Below, one piece after another: positions 14,289 through 23,150 of a DNA stretch of 44,885 nucleotides. This stretch comes from Oscillospiraceae bacterium (GTDB taxonomy: Bacteria; Bacillota; Clostridia; Oscillospirales; Acutalibacteraceae). The number at the start of each line of letters is the position of its first letter. The stretch's first letter is position 1. The notes under the pieces were generated by a model. That model had not been told where the DNA came from. It made no database searches and saw only the letters and a program-made list of their open reading frames with translations. Both the position numbers and the translations under genes were made by a program. The stretch lies in assembly GCA_022487055.1 (NCBI GenBank), contig JAKVJJ010000014.1:1-44885 (forward strand), read 5' to 3'.

Positions 14289-16040
14289 ATGATATGTGTG
14301 AACAAGTACCGCAGCAAATCCTGCGGCGAAGTAAGCGAAGCTGATATTGGCACGGTTATCCGTGCTGCCGGCTGGGTGGAGAATATCCGCGACCATGGTG
14401 GTGTCAAATTCCTCGACCTGCGCGACCAGTATGGTGTGCTGCAGGTTGTGGTGCATGATGATTCCATGCTGGAAAACGTGAATAAAGAATGTACGGTCAC
14501 GGTTTCCGGCAAAGTGCTTCTGCGTGATGCGGACACGGTGAATCCGAAGATTGCCACCGGCACTGTGGAGGTGGAGGCCGACACTCTTGAAGTGCTGGGC
14601 AAATGCCGTCCTGTGCTGCCATTTGAAGTTGTTACCAGCAAGGACACCAAAGAGGATGTCCGTCTAAAATATCGCTACCTCGATTTACGAAACCCCAAAG
14701 TCCACAATAATATCGTACTGCGCAGCAATGTTATCTCCTACCTCCGCCAGAAGATGACCGAACTCGGCTTTTTGGAAATTCAGACGCCTATCCTGAGTGC
14801 ATCTTCACCGGAGGGTGCCCGCGACTATCTGATACCAAGCCGCAAACATAAAGGAAAATTCTATGCCCTGCCGCAGGCACCGCAGATTTTTAAACAGCTT
14901 CTCATGGTTTCCGGCTTTGACCGCTATTTTCAGGTGGCACCCTGCTTCCGTGATGAGGATGCCCGCGCCGACCGTTCACCCGGTGAATTCTATCAGCTTG
15001 ACTTTGAGATGGCTTTTGCCGAGCAGGACGATGTTTTTGCCGTTGCGGAAAAAGTGATCGGAGATACGTTCCGGAAATTCGGCGGCGGAAAGGCAGTTTC
15101 GACCGCACCGTTTCGCCGAGTTCCCTATGCGGAAAGTATGCTGAAATACGGCACAGACAAGCCGGATTTGCGCAACCCGCTGGAAATTATTGAGTTGTCC
15201 GATATTTTTGCGGAAACCACTTTCCGGCCATTCCGCGGGCAGTGCGTGCGCGGCATCACTGTGCCGGATTGTGTCGGACAGCCGCGTTCTTTCTTTGAAA
15301 ATATGTTAAAATTCGCGGAGTCCATCGGTATGAAGGGACTCGGCTATATCGAGGTGCTGGATGACGGTACCTATAAAGGACCGATTGACAAATATCTGAC
15401 GGAGGAGCAGCGGGCGGCACTGGTACGCCGCGGAAAGCTGGAAAGGGGCAGCGTCATTTTCTTTATTGCGGATGATAAAGCCATTGCGCCGCAGCTTGCC
15501 GGTCAAATCCGCACCGAGCTGGGCCGCCGCCTGAATCTGATTGATGAAAGCCGGTTTGCGCTTTGCTTCATTGTCGATTTTCCAATGTTTGCAATCGATG
15601 AGGAAACCGGGAAATACATCTTTATGCACAATCCATTCTCCATGCCGCAGGGAGGAATGGATGATTTGCTGAATAAGGCGCCGGAAGATGTGCTGGCATA
15701 TCAGTATGATATTGTGTGCAACGGTGTCGAACTTTCCTCCGGTGCTGTGCGCAACCATGATATTGCTATTATGAAAAAAGCATTTGAGATTGCCGGTTAT
15801 ACGGAAGATGACCTCAAAACCAAGTTTACGTCGCTTTACCATGCTTTCCAGTATGGTGCACCGCCGCACGCAGGCATGGCACCCGGCATTGACCGCATGG
15901 TGATGCTGTTGACCGGAGAAGAAAATATCCGTGAAGTGATTGCCTTTCCGATGAACTCCAACGCACAGGATGTGATGATGGGTTCTCCAAATGAAGTCAC
16001 AGAGCAGCAGCTTCGTGAAGTGCACATCAAGCTCAGGTAA
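14289..16040 (+). CDS. aspS: Aspartyl-tRNA synthetase (probably non-discriminating)
   Basis: A 583-residue class II synthetase of the bacterial type with its insertion domain. An OB-fold anticodon-binding domain (about 1-105, AGWVENIRDHGGVKFLDLRD) is followed by motif 1, motif 2 (FRDEDARADRSPGEFYQLDFEM, around 210-235) and motif 3 (GMAPGIDRMVML near 530). ATG 14289 is chosen over 14283 because AAAGGGG (14275-14281) then has a 7-nt spacing. His36 in RDHGG matches the His reported in non-discriminating AspRS, where discriminating enzymes have Leu; the second reported position is Asp here, neither Gly nor Lys. With gatC and gatA directly downstream, it probably charges both tRNA-Asp and tRNA-Asn. 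Confidence 0.96.
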   Translation: MICVNKYRSKSCGEVSEADIGTVIRAAGWVENIRDHGGVKFLDLRDQYGVLQVVVHDDSMLENVNKECTVTVSGKVLLRDADTVNPKIATGTVEVEADTLEVLGKCRPVLPFEVVTSKDTKEDVRLKYRYLDLRNPKVHNNIVLRSNVISYLRQKMTELGFLEIQTPILSASSPEGARDYLIPSRKHKGKFYALPQAPQIFKQLLMVSGFDRYFQVAPCFRDEDARADRSPGEFYQLDFEMAFAEQDDVFAVAEKVIGDTFRKFGGGKAVSTAPFRRVPYAESMLKYGTDKPDLRNPLEIIELSDIFAETTFRPFRGQCVRGITVPDCVGQPRSFFENMLKFAESIGMKGLGYIEVLDDGTYKGPIDKYLTEEQRAALVRRGKLERGSVIFFIADDKAIAPQLAGQIRTELGRRLNLIDESRFALCFIVDFPMFAIDEETGKYIFMHNPFSMPQGGMDDLLNKAPEDVLAYQYDIVCNGVELSSGAVRNHDIAIMKKAFEIAGYTEDDLKTKFTSLYHAFQYGAPPHAGMAPGIDRMVMLLTGEENIREVIAFPMNSNAQDVMMGSPNEVTEQQLREVHIKLR

Positions 16041-16052
16041 GGAGGGACTGCC

Positions 16053-16331
16053 GTGGTTACGCATGAAGATATACAAAAGATTGCAAAGCTTGCCAAGTTG
16101 GAAGTGGAAGACAATGAGCTGGAAGGCCTGACCAAGGACATGAACGAAATCATTGCCTTTGCGGACACCATCGCCTCTGTGCCGGTGGAGGATGACGGAT
16201 ATGCGGACCCCAACGGGCTGGAAAACGTGCTGCGGGAAGATACAGTGCAGCCGGGGCTTACGCAGGAAGAAGTCCTTGCCAACGCAAAGGATACAGACGG
16301 CAGCAGCTTCGTTGTGAAGCAGCACGCATAA
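16053..16331 (+). CDS. gatC: Asp-tRNA(Asn)/Glu-tRNA(Gln) amidotransferase subunit C
   Basis: A 92-residue GatC, the small subunit that wraps around and stabilises GatA in GatCAB. Family features: THEDIQKIAKLAKLEVEDNELE at the N-terminus, the central VPVEDDGYADPNGLENVLREDTV region (family pattern V.P...N.LREDxV) and a short C-terminal tail. It starts with GTG, preceded by AAGGAGG overlapping the end of aspS. The gap to gatA is 9 nt, so aspS-gatC-gatA is one operon. Confidence 0.95.
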   Translation: MVTHEDIQKIAKLAKLEVEDNELEGLTKDMNEIIAFADTIASVPVEDDGYADPNGLENVLREDTVQPGLTQEEVLANAKDTDGSSFVVKQHA

Positions 16332-16340
16332 GGAGCAGCT

Positions 16341-17777
16341 ATGGAATCATTCAGTGAAATTAAAAAGATACAGAAAAATTTGACCGATAAAAAATATTCC
16401 TGCACGGAGCTGACACAGCAGTATCTGGATGCTATTGCACAGAAAAACGGCAGCCTGAATGCCTACACCTGTGTGACAGCGGAAACGGCACTTGCCGCGG
16501 CAAAGAAAACGGACGAGAAGATTGCTGCCGGCGGGATGCTTGCCCCCATTGAGGGTGTGCCGATGACGCTCAAGGCAAATATCAGTACCAAAGGAATTGA
16601 CACAGACTGCTGTTCCAAAATTCTGCAGGGCTATCGTCCGGTCTATGACGCTGCTGTGTGGGAGTTGCTGCAGAAGCAGGGTGCTGTCCTGCTGGGCAAA
16701 TGTAACATGGATGAATTCGCCATGGGTTCCAGTTGTGAAACGAGCTGTTACGGCGGCGCGAAAAACCCGCATGATCTCTCCAAAGTGGCGGGCGGTTCCT
16801 CCGGCGGTGCAGCCAGTGCTGTGGCCGGAGAACTGGCTGCTTACGGTATTGGCAGTGATACCGGCGGCTCCATCCGTCAGCCAGCTTCTTTCTGCGGTAT
16901 TGTCGGGCTCAAACCGACTTACGGCGCAGTTTCCCGTTATGGCCTGATTGCCTATGCCAGTTCCTTTGACCAGATTGGCCCGCTGACCACTTCTGTGGAG
17001 GATGCGGCGCTTTTGTTTGATATTCTTTCCCAAAAAGATGCGCGTGACAGTACCAGTGTCGGCGCACAGCATTTGGCGGTTCCGGCACTGCAGCAGAGTT
17101 TGAAAGGCCGAAAAATCGGCATTGCCGCGGAATACTTTACCGGTCTGCGGGAAGAGGTGCAGGCTGCTCTGGATAAGGCTGGGAAAGTGTGTGAAAAGCT
17201 TGGCGCGCAGTTGGTGCCGATGTCCATTCCGGAGATTCAGTATGCACTGCCGGTTTATTATATTCTAGCGTGCGCGGAAGCGTCCTCTAATCTCAGCCGC
17301 TATGACGGTATCCGTTACGGCATGAAGGCGGAACACTACACCGGTGTGAACGATATGATTGAGCGCACACGCAGCGCAGGTTTCGGCAGTGAAGTGAAGC
17401 ATCGGATTCTGCTGGGCACCTATGTCCTCAGCGCGGGGTATTATGATGCGTATTATAAGAAGGCTCAGCTTCTGCGCCGTAAAATACGCCGTGCGTTTGT
17501 GGCGGCCTTTGAGCAGTGCGATGTGCTTTTGGCGCCGACTGTGCCGATGACGGCTTTTCCGCTTGGCTTCACCGGAAAAGACGCTGTGGAAACCTATCAG
17601 ACAGACATCTGCACGGTGCCGGTCAACATTGCCGGGCTGCCGGCTGTGAGTGTACCATGCGGCACAGACGCAAGCGGAATGCCGGTTGGTATGCAGCTGA
17701 TTGGAAACACCGGCAGGGAAGACTTGGTTTTAAATGCCGCTTATCAGTATGAAATGGCAACCAGAGCCGAATCCTAA
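16341..17777 (+). CDS. gatA: Asp-tRNA(Asn)/Glu-tRNA(Gln) amidotransferase subunit A
   Basis: A 478-residue amidase that hydrolyses glutamine and feeds ammonia to GatB. The amidase-signature triad can be placed by counting: Lys78 (in PMTLKAN), cis-Ser153 (GGSSGG) and nucleophile Ser177 (GSDTGGSIRQ), each one position below the S. aureus GatA numbering. The GGSSGGAASAVAGELAAYGI stretch is complete, so the enzyme should be active. The gene follows gatC closely, ends the operon, and is followed by a strong terminator at 17795-17830. gatB, the third subunit, is on the other strand at 10168-11583. Confidence 0.97.
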   Translation: MESFSEIKKIQKNLTDKKYSCTELTQQYLDAIAQKNGSLNAYTCVTAETALAAAKKTDEKIAAGGMLAPIEGVPMTLKANISTKGIDTDCCSKILQGYRPVYDAAVWELLQKQGAVLLGKCNMDEFAMGSSCETSCYGGAKNPHDLSKVAGGSSGGAASAVAGELAAYGIGSDTGGSIRQPASFCGIVGLKPTYGAVSRYGLIAYASSFDQIGPLTTSVEDAALLFDILSQKDARDSTSVGAQHLAVPALQQSLKGRKIGIAAEYFTGLREEVQAALDKAGKVCEKLGAQLVPMSIPEIQYALPVYYILACAEASSNLSRYDGIRYGMKAEHYTGVNDMIERTRSAGFGSEVKHRILLGTYVLSAGYYDAYYKKAQLLRRKIRRAFVAAFEQCDVLLAPTVPMTAFPLGFTGKDAVETYQTDICTVPVNIAGLPAVSVPCGTDASGMPVGMQLIGNTGREDLVLNAAYQYEMATRAES

Positions 17778-17794
17778 GTAAAAGAATATGCAGC

Positions 17795-17830
17795 AAATCC
17801 GCAGACTGGAAAAGGTCCTGCGGATTTTTT
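17795..17830 (+). terminator. Intrinsic terminator of aspS-gatCA
   Basis: AAATCCGCAG (17795-17804) and CTGCGGATTT (17818-17827) form a 10-bp stem with a 13-nt loop; the right arm runs into TTTTTT (17825-17830). Confidence 0.9.
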
Positions 17831-17855
17831 GATGGACAGCGGTCCGAAACATGGC

Positions 17856-17884
17856 TTGTCCTGTCCGGCATTAAATGATATAAT
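17856..17884 (+). promoter_or_regulatory. Promoter of the flippase-signal peptidase genes
   Basis: TTGTCC (17856-17861), a 17-nt spacer and a perfect TATAAT (17879-17884), about 58 nt before the chosen ATG. Confidence 0.7.
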
Positions 17885-17941
17885 ACAATCTTAGCTGAAA
17901 ATAAATCCGGTTGAATCTTGCCGCAGAATCAGGGGATGCGA

Positions 17942-19282
17942 ATGAAAGAGAAGCAGAAACCGCAGCGTTCCTCCATGGTGCGTGATACACTGAGCACTTT
18001 TGGCACGAATGCATTTGGTTCATTGATGGGGCTGATTGCCTCACTGGTTGTCCTAAACAAGCTGCCGCCGTTTGAAAAAGGACTTTATAATCAGGTGCAG
18101 ACATGGGGCGAGGGCTTCTTCACCTGCCTTGGTTTCAGTCTGAACAGCGCTATCATTTATTATGTGGCACGCTACAAAATCAAAAACACGAAGGCAGCGA
18201 TTAAAAAGCTGACACTTGGCGTGGGTATCTTTGTGATTGCGGTTTCCTCTGTGGTGCTGTTGGTACTTTATGGCGCTGGCAGCGGAATTCAGGGCAATCC
18301 CTTTAAAGAAACGCCTTGGCAGTATGGCGCGTGTGTGGTTATTTACACGGGCTGTTCTTTCCTCTTTAATATTCTGACTGCGGTACTGCGCGGTGAAAAT
18401 AAATTTAAATCCTATAATCTTATCAATCTGATGCAGCGCATTTTAATTACCGTATTTTCTGTGCTGACTCTGGTGTGGCCGAGCGCTGCTCTGCTAACGG
18501 GTGCGTCCATCGGCATTTCTGCCTCCATGATTATTGTGGCCTATTTCTGTGTACGCCGCTGGAGTGGACCGCAGGAGGAACCTGCACCGGAAGACGACTA
18601 TGCTGTCACGGCAAAGCCGATTTTTAAATACGGTCTGAAAGCCTATGCCAGCAATCTGATGACCTATATCAATTCCTATATCGGCACTTATATTATTCAG
18701 AGCGTGTATGACCTCAGCACTTTCGGAATTTACAACACGGCTTTTACTATTATGAGACAGGTGTGGATTTTGCCGGAAGCAGTGGGCGTTGTTATTACCA
18801 GCCGGGTGGCTTCCATGAAAGACGATAACGATAAAGTGCGGGTGACACAGCTTTCCTGCAAGATTGTCATGTATATCACAGTCATCTGCGCATTCCTGAT
18901 TGTCTGGCTGGCCGGTATTTTTGTACCGAAGATTTTCCCAAAATATGTGGATTCTCTGCGTCCGCTGCAGTATCTGATTGGCGGCTCCATCTTTGTTTCT
19001 TTTGCAAAGGTTCTGTCCAATTCTATCGCAGCTTATGGCAGACCGGAACTGAATATTCTGCCAACGGCGCTGGGAATTGTGGTCAATATCCTTTTCACCA
19101 TTGCACTCATTCCGTCCATGAGATACAACGGCGTTGCGGTTGCAACGAGTTTTTCCATGATGACACAGGGTATTTGCAGTCTAATCATTTTCTGCATTTA
19201 CACACATACCAGTCCCATTTGGCTGCTGATTCCCAAGAAAAGTGAAATTGCGCTGATTAAAAATACGCTAAGTCGCAAATGA
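17942..19282 (+). CDS. Wzx-like polysaccharide flippase (MOP/MATE superfamily)
   Basis: A 446-residue integral membrane protein with 12-14 hydrophobic segments spread over its whole length. TM1 begins near residue 15 (LSTFGTNAFGSLMGLIASLVVL) and conserved features of the polysaccharide-biosynthesis branch follow: GLYNQVQTWG, TAVLRGENKFKSYNLINLMQ and the RPLQYLIGGSIFVSFAKVLS region. It likely moves a lipid-linked glycan across the membrane; no glycosyltransferases are nearby, so the substrate is open. AGGGG (17931-17935) lies 6 nt before ATG 17942. Its last 60 bases recur, slightly changed, at 19982-20041 as part of the downstream duplication. Confidence 0.85.
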   Translation: MKEKQKPQRSSMVRDTLSTFGTNAFGSLMGLIASLVVLNKLPPFEKGLYNQVQTWGEGFFTCLGFSLNSAIIYYVARYKIKNTKAAIKKLTLGVGIFVIAVSSVVLLVLYGAGSGIQGNPFKETPWQYGACVVIYTGCSFLFNILTAVLRGENKFKSYNLINLMQRILITVFSVLTLVWPSAALLTGASIGISASMIIVAYFCVRRWSGPQEEPAPEDDYAVTAKPIFKYGLKAYASNLMTYINSYIGTYIIQSVYDLSTFGIYNTAFTIMRQVWILPEAVGVVITSRVASMKDDNDKVRVTQLSCKIVMYITVICAFLIVWLAGIFVPKIFPKYVDSLRPLQYLIGGSIFVSFAKVLSNSIAAYGRPELNILPTALGIVVNILFTIALIPSMRYNGVAVATSFSMMTQGICSLIIFCIYTHTSPIWLLIPKKSEIALIKNTLSRK

Positions 19283-19980
19283 ACGTGTGAGTCAATCGAG
19301 GTGTAAGGATTTAAAAGCTGACCGATGGAGATGAAGCATTATGCCGGAAACGGAAGATGAAAAGCTGGAAGAAACTGCGAAGAATACAGAGCCGGAGCAG
19401 CCGCAGAAAGAAAAGAAAGAATCCGTTTGGTCAATACTACTGCCCATGGTGATAGCTGTTATTGCGGCGTTGTTGTTCTGCAATTTTGTGGCGCGGCCGA
19501 GCCGTGTATTTGGTGAAAGTATGCAGAACACCTGCCACGACGGCGACCTGATGATTTTGTGGGAACTGAATTACCATCCGCAGCGGGGCGATATTATTGT
19601 GGTGGATAACCATAATAATTCACTGAATGGAAACGATCCACTGAATAAAAATCTAATTAAGCGTGTCATGGCTGTTGGCGGGGATCATATCACGGTTTCG
19701 CAAGGGACGGTGACAGTGAACGGCAAGAAATTGACGGAACCGTATGTCAAGGAAAAGGTTTGGTCCGGTTCCGATGTTGACCTGACTATTCCGCAGGGGA
19801 AAGTATTCCTAATGGGCGATAACCGTAGCCATTCGGCAGACAGTCGTGTGATAGGTCCGGTCAGCACGTCGCGGATTATTGGGAAAGTATGTGTCCGTTT
19901 CTACCCGTTCACAGCGGTCCGAACGTTTTAGTATCTGAATGATAAACATAAAAAGAGGCTGTTCCAAGTGTTTTCACTTG
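19222..19980 (+). repeat. Tandem duplication, copy A (flippase 3' end + signal peptidase + half terminator)
   Basis: A 759-bp unit. It begins inside the flippase gene at GCTGCTGATTCCCAAG, contains the spacer and the first signal peptidase gene, and ends in the middle of a terminator hairpin at TTTTCACTTG, after which copy B starts directly. The 3-base TTG is shared at the breakpoint (end of CACTTG and of CATTTG before the unit), suggesting microhomology. The right arm of the terminator is therefore lost in copy A. Confidence 0.9.
19341..19931 (+). CDS. Type I signal peptidase (copy A)
   Basis: A 196-residue membrane protease that removes signal peptides from secreted proteins. A charged N-terminal tail of about 28 residues rich in Glu and Lys precedes a single TM (about 30-50), then the catalytic region outside. 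Catalytic Ser60 lies in SRVFGESM (box B) and the general base Lys107 in LIKRVMAVGGD (box D); box E is MGDNRSHSADSRVIGPV. The size and single TM are those of the Gram-positive SipS type. Compared with copy B it has seven extra residues in an NNSLNGNDPLNKN loop before box D. It follows the flippase by 58 nt. Expression continues into copy B because the terminator between them is broken. Confidence 0.95.
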   Translation: MPETEDEKLEETAKNTEPEQPQKEKKESVWSILLPMVIAVIAALLFCNFVARPSRVFGESMQNTCHDGDLMILWELNYHPQRGDIIVVDNHNNSLNGNDPLNKNLIKRVMAVGGDHITVSQGTVTVNGKKLTEPYVKEKVWSGSDVDLTIPQGKVFLMGDNRSHSADSRVIGPVSTSRIIGKVCVRFYPFTAVRTF

Positions 19981-19981
19981 G

Positions 19982-20041
19982 CTGCTGATTCCCAAGAAAA
20001 GTAAAATTGCACTGATTGAAAATACGCTGAGTTGCAAATGA
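19982..20041 (+). pseudogene. Remnant of the flippase C-terminus
   Basis: Reads LLIPKKSKIALIENTLSCK followed by TGA, against LLIPKKSEIALIKNTLSRK and TGA at the true end of the flippase gene. It has no start or promoter of its own and is a scar of the tandem duplication. Confidence 0.9.
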
Positions 20042-20101
20042 ATGTGCAAATCAATAGAGACATAAATATTTTAAAAAGCTGACCGATGGAGATGAAGAAT
20101 C

Positions 20102-20671
20102 ATGCCGGAAACGGAAGATAAAAAGCTGGAAGAAACTGCGAAGAATACAGCGCCGGAGCAGCCGCAGAAAGAAAAGAAAGAATCCGTTTGGTCAATACTG
20201 CTGCCCATGGTGATAGCTGTCATTGCGGCGTTGCTGTTCTGCAATTTTGTGGCGCGGCCGAGTCGTGTGATTGGTGAAAGTATGCAGGAAACCTGCCACG
20301 ACGGTGACCTGATGATTTTGTGGGAATTGAATTACCATCCACAGCGCGGCGATATTGTTGTGGTGAATAACCATAATCCGCTGAATGAAAACCTGATTAA
20401 GCGTGTCATTGCCGTTGGGGGAGACCATGTCACGGTTTCACAGGGGACGGTGACAGTAAACGGCAAGAAATTGACGGAACCATATGTTAAGGAAAAAGTT
20501 TGGTCCGGTGCCGATGCCGACCTGACTATTCCGCAGGGAAGAGTATTCCTGATGGGCGATAATCGTAATCATTCGGCAGACAGCCGTGTGATAGGTCCGG
20601 TCAGCACGTCACTGATTATTGGGAAAGTATGTGTTCGCTTCTTCCCGTTCACAGCGATCCGAACTTTTTAG
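20102..20671 (+). CDS. Type I signal peptidase (copy B)
   Basis: A 189-residue duplicate of the preceding gene. The same parts are present: a charged N-terminal tail, one TM (30-50), catalytic Ser60 in SRVIGESM, catalytic Lys100 in LIKRVIAVGGD, and MGDNRNHSADSRVIGPV. All catalytic residues are kept and the frame is open, so it is probably functional. Differences from copy A are spread along the gene and include conservative changes in the membrane-proximal and loop segments. The upstream spacer, including AAAGCTGACCGATGGAGATGA just before the start, is duplicated too, so both genes have similar ribosome sites. It is followed by the intact terminator. Confidence 0.95.
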   Translation: MPETEDKKLEETAKNTAPEQPQKEKKESVWSILLPMVIAVIAALLFCNFVARPSRVIGESMQETCHDGDLMILWELNYHPQRGDIVVVNNHNPLNENLIKRVIAVGGDHVTVSQGTVTVNGKKLTEPYVKEKVWSGADADLTIPQGRVFLMGDNRNHSADSRVIGPVSTSLIIGKVCVRFFPFTAIRTF

Positions 20672-20697
20672 TATCCCTGAATAATAAACATAGGGAA

Positions 20698-20737
20698 GGG
20701 GCTGCCCCAAGTGTTTTCACTTGAAGCAGCCCCCTTT
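20698..20737. terminator. Terminator after the signal peptidase pair (convergent with glnN)
   Basis: GGGGCTGC (20698-20705) pairs with GCAGCCCC (20726-20733) and CAAGTG (20708-20713) with CACTTG (20718-20723) around TTTT, then CTTT. Only a short T-run follows on plus and none clear on minus, but the long stem suits a shared terminator for the two convergent units. Confidence 0.75.
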
Positions 20738-20756
20738 ACGTCTGTCTGTACAAAAG

Positions 20757-22853
20757 TCAGACGTGATAAATCAGGTCAGCATAGTTGGGAAATGGCCAGT
20801 AGCTGACACCGGTCAGCGTTTCCATTGTGTCTGTGTCAGTGCGCAGCGTTTCCATGGCACTCAGCACGGAATCTTTATATGCCTGCGCGGTTGTTACAAA
20901 ATCATCTTCCGCAGAGGCAGCATTGACCGCTTCCTGCAGCGCGGCGGATTCATCATAAACTTTGGCACTCAGCTCACTCAGCTCTGTTACACGCTCATAT
21001 TCCATATGGCAGTTCATATTAGGATTCAGCGCCTTTTTATGCGTGAAGGCAAGGCTCAGGTCGTCCATGTATTTTTCCACAGCGGGCAGAATTTGCTTAT
21101 TGACCATATCAATCATGGTCAATGCCTCAATATTGACGGTCTTGCTGTAATTTTCCATGGCAATCTCATAGCGGGACTTCATTTCTGTTTCCGTAAAGAT
21201 ATGGTGCTTTGTAAAGAGCGCCACATTCTTTTTGTCAAGGAAGTGCGGCATGGCGTCCACAGTGGTGCGCAGGTTTAACAGACTGCGTTTTTCGGCTTCT
21301 TTCACCCACTCATCGGTGTAGCCGTCACCGTTAAAGATGATGCGCTTATGCTCTTTAATTGTCTTTTTCACCAGAGCATCGAGGTCTTTCTTAAAGTCTT
21401 TGCTCTTTTCCAGCTTATCCGCGAAGATGTCCAGTTCCTCGGCAACAATGGTGTTTAGCACAACATTCGGTCCGGAAATGGAAAGTGCGGAGCCAAGCAT
21501 ACGAAACTCGAATTTATTACCGGTGAAAGCAAATGGAGAAGTACGGTTGCGGTCGGTAGAGTCCTTTGGAAAACGGGGCAGGGTGTGCACGCCGACCTTT
21601 AGAATTTCCTTGTCTTTCTGGCTGTAAGGTTTCCCCTGCTCCAGACATTCCAGAATCTCATTCAGTTCATCGCCAACGAAGATGGAAAGAATAGCTGGTG
21701 GGGCCTCGTTGGCGCCCAGACGATGGTCATTGCCGGGGCTGGCAACAGAGATACGCAGCAAATCCTGATATTCATCCACGGCCTTAATGACGGCGACAAG
21801 GAACAGCAGGAACTGTGCATTTTCCATCGGAGAGTCACCTGGCTCCAGCAGATTCACGCCGGTGTCAGTGGACATAGACCAGTTGTTATGCTTGCCGGAG
21901 CCATTGACACCATCAAACGGCTTTTCATGCAGCAGGCAGTACATCCCATGGCGTTCGGCAACTTTCTTCATCACTTCCATGGTGAGCTGGTTGTGGTCGG
22001 CGGCAACGTTGGTGTTGCTGAAAATCGGTGCCAGCTCATGCTGTGCCGGTGCAACTTCATTGTGCTCTGTTTTTGCCAGCACGCCCAGTTTCCACAGTTC
22101 CTGGTCAAGTTCTGCCATAAAGGCAGCTACTTTTGGTTTGATGGCACCGAAATAGTGATCCTCCAGCTCCTGACCGCGCGGCGGGCGTGCGCCGAACAGT
22201 GTGCGTCCGGTCAACACCAAATCCTCACGCTGATTGTAAAGATCACGGTCAATCAGAAAATATTCCTGCTCTGGGCCGACGGTGGTGCGCACACTATGTA
22301 CATCCTTATTGCCAAAGAGTTTCAGGATGCGCATGGCTTGTTTATTCAATACTTCCATAGAGCGGAGCAGCGGTGTCTTTTTGTCCAGTGATTCACCGGT
22401 ATAGGAACAGAAAATAGTGGGAATGCAGAGTGTCCTGTCCTTAATAAAAGCGTAGCTGGTGGGGTCCCATGCCGTGTATCCGCGTGCTTCAAAGGTTGCC
22501 CGCAGACCGCCGGAAGGAAAGGAACTGGCATCCGGCTCGCCTTGCACCAATTCTTTGCCGGAGAATTCCATCAGCACGGAGCCGTCCCCGGCGGGGGAAA
22601 TGAAACTGTCGTGCTTTTCGGCGGTAATACCGGTCATGGGCTGGAACCAGTGGGTGAAGTGCGTGCAGCCATTTTCCAGTGCCCAGTCCTTCATAGCACT
22701 GGCCACGGTGTTGGCGATGCTTGGGTCAAGGCTTTTGCCCTCCTGAATCGTTTTTTCCAGTGCTTTGTATACTTCCCGCGGGAGTCGCTCCTGCATGGTG
22801 CGGTCATCAAAAACCATGCTGCCGAAAATTTCTGGAACAGATGCTGTTGCCAT
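20757..22853 (-). CDS. glnN: Glutamine synthetase type III
   Basis: A 698-residue GS III, which makes glutamine from glutamate, ammonia and ATP as a large dodecamer. The size (about 700) separates it from GSI and GSII. Family features: [15 protein letters not shown] at the start, [43 protein letters not shown] and [10 protein letters not shown] (ammonia/ATP region). I chose ATG 22853 because GGAGG is 7 nt upstream; the ATG at 22874 would put the ribosome site inside the gene. It is divergent from gltB1. Its leader has a perfect consensus promoter followed at once by a strong intrinsic terminator, so expression probably depends on antitermination. Confidence 0.96.
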   Translation of the reverse strand: MATASVPEIFGSMVFDDRTMQERLPREVYKALEKTIQEGKSLDPSIANTVASAMKDWALENGCTHFTHWFQPMTGITAEKHDSFISPAGDGSVLMEFSGKELVQGEPDASSFPSGGLRATFEARGYTAWDPTSYAFIKDRTLCIPTIFCSYTGESLDKKTPLLRSMEVLNKQAMRILKLFGNKDVHSVRTTVGPEQEYFLIDRDLYNQREDLVLTGRTLFGARPPRGQELEDHYFGAIKPKVAAFMAELDQELWKLGVLAKTEHNEVAPAQHELAPIFSNTNVAADHNQLTMEVMKKVAERHGMYCLLHEKPFDGVNGSGKHNNWSMSTDTGVNLLEPGDSPMENAQFLLFLVAVIKAVDEYQDLLRISVASPGNDHRLGANEAPPAILSIFVGDELNEILECLEQGKPYSQKDKEILKVGVHTLPRFPKDSTDRNRTSPFAFTGNKFEFRMLGSALSISGPNVVLNTIVAEELDIFADKLEKSKDFKKDLDALVKKTIKEHKRIIFNGDGYTDEWVKEAEKRSLLNLRTTVDAMPHFLDKKNVALFTKHHIFTETEMKSRYEIAMENYSKTVNIEALTMIDMVNKQILPAVEKYMDDLSLAFTHKKALNPNMNCHMEYERVTELSELSAKVYDESAALQEAVNAASAEDDFVTTAQAYKDSVLSAMETLRTDTDTMETLTGVSYWPFPNYADLIYHV

Positions 22854-22901
22854 ATCCATACCTCCAGGCTGCAAATCTGCAGAAAATCTAAAATTTGTAA
22901 T

Positions 22902-22944
22902 AAAAAAAGGCGCAACGGTTAAAAAACCGCAGCGCCTTTGCTAC
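22902..22944 (-). promoter_or_regulatory. glnN leader attenuator: terminator with competing AAAGGC hexaloop hairpin
   Basis: Minus strand. The terminator pairs the segment 22925-22939 with 22906-22920 (15 positions, one mismatch and one G-U, loop TTTT) and runs into seven Ts. An alternative hairpin at 22929-22944, GTAGC-AAAGGC-GCTGC, uses the same 5' arm and would prevent the terminator. The hexaloop has A at position 1 and G at position 4, as in ANTAR-protein RNA targets. The predicted RNA start is only a few bases upstream, and a second (P1) hexaloop hairpin is not seen. Confidence 0.7.
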
Positions 22945-22954
22945 TTTACTTTGC

Positions 22955-22983
22955 ATTATATGCTTTACCAGCACGGTTGTCAA
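22955..22983 (-). promoter_or_regulatory. Perfect consensus promoter of glnN
   Basis: Minus strand: TTGACA (22978-22983), exactly 17 nt, TATAAT (22955-22960). Both boxes match the consensus fully. The predicted RNA start near 22948 abuts the attenuator. Confidence 0.85.
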
Positions 22984-23021
22984 TAAAAAATACGCGATTT
23001 GAAGAAGTAAACTGGAAAACT

Positions 23022-23060
23022 GTCAGAACTGACGATTTTATGCAAAGCAACCGGCCGGTT
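23022..23060. promoter_or_regulatory. Two inverted repeats between the divergent glnN and gltB1 promoters
   Basis: GTCAG-AA-CTGAC (23022-23033) and the perfect 12-base palindrome AACCGGCCGGTT (23049-23060). Both lie between the two -35 boxes and could be operators for a DNA-binding regulator; no known nitrogen-regulator site was recognised. Confidence 0.4.
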
Positions 23061-23113
23061 ATTGATAAAAATGCAGGAAATATTTATTCATATGCAAAAT
23101 TGTGCGAAAAACG

Positions 23114-23141
23114 TTGACTTAAACAATATATATGCTATAAT
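23114..23141 (+). promoter_or_regulatory. Promoter of the glutamate synthase operon
   Basis: TTGACT (23114-23119), a 16-nt spacer and a perfect TATAAT (23136-23141). The expected RNA start is near 23148, right before the hexaloop hairpin. Confidence 0.75.
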
Positions 23142-23150
23142 AATTTGCAG

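Larger units (their letters stand above)
19981..20723 (+). repeat. Tandem duplication, copy B
   Basis: 743 bp, the second unit of the duplication: flippase 3' remnant, spacer, second signal peptidase gene and the left two-thirds of an intact terminator. It is shorter than copy A mainly through the 21-nt deletion in the peptidase loop. Downstream of 20723 the sequence is unique and completes the terminator, showing that copy B carries the original right border. Confidence 0.9.

Noticed and set aside
15306-16325. Minus-strand open frame of 339 codons over aspS-gatC
   Set aside because: Shadow of two well-supported genes; His/Phe/Cys-rich composition typical of antisense reading.
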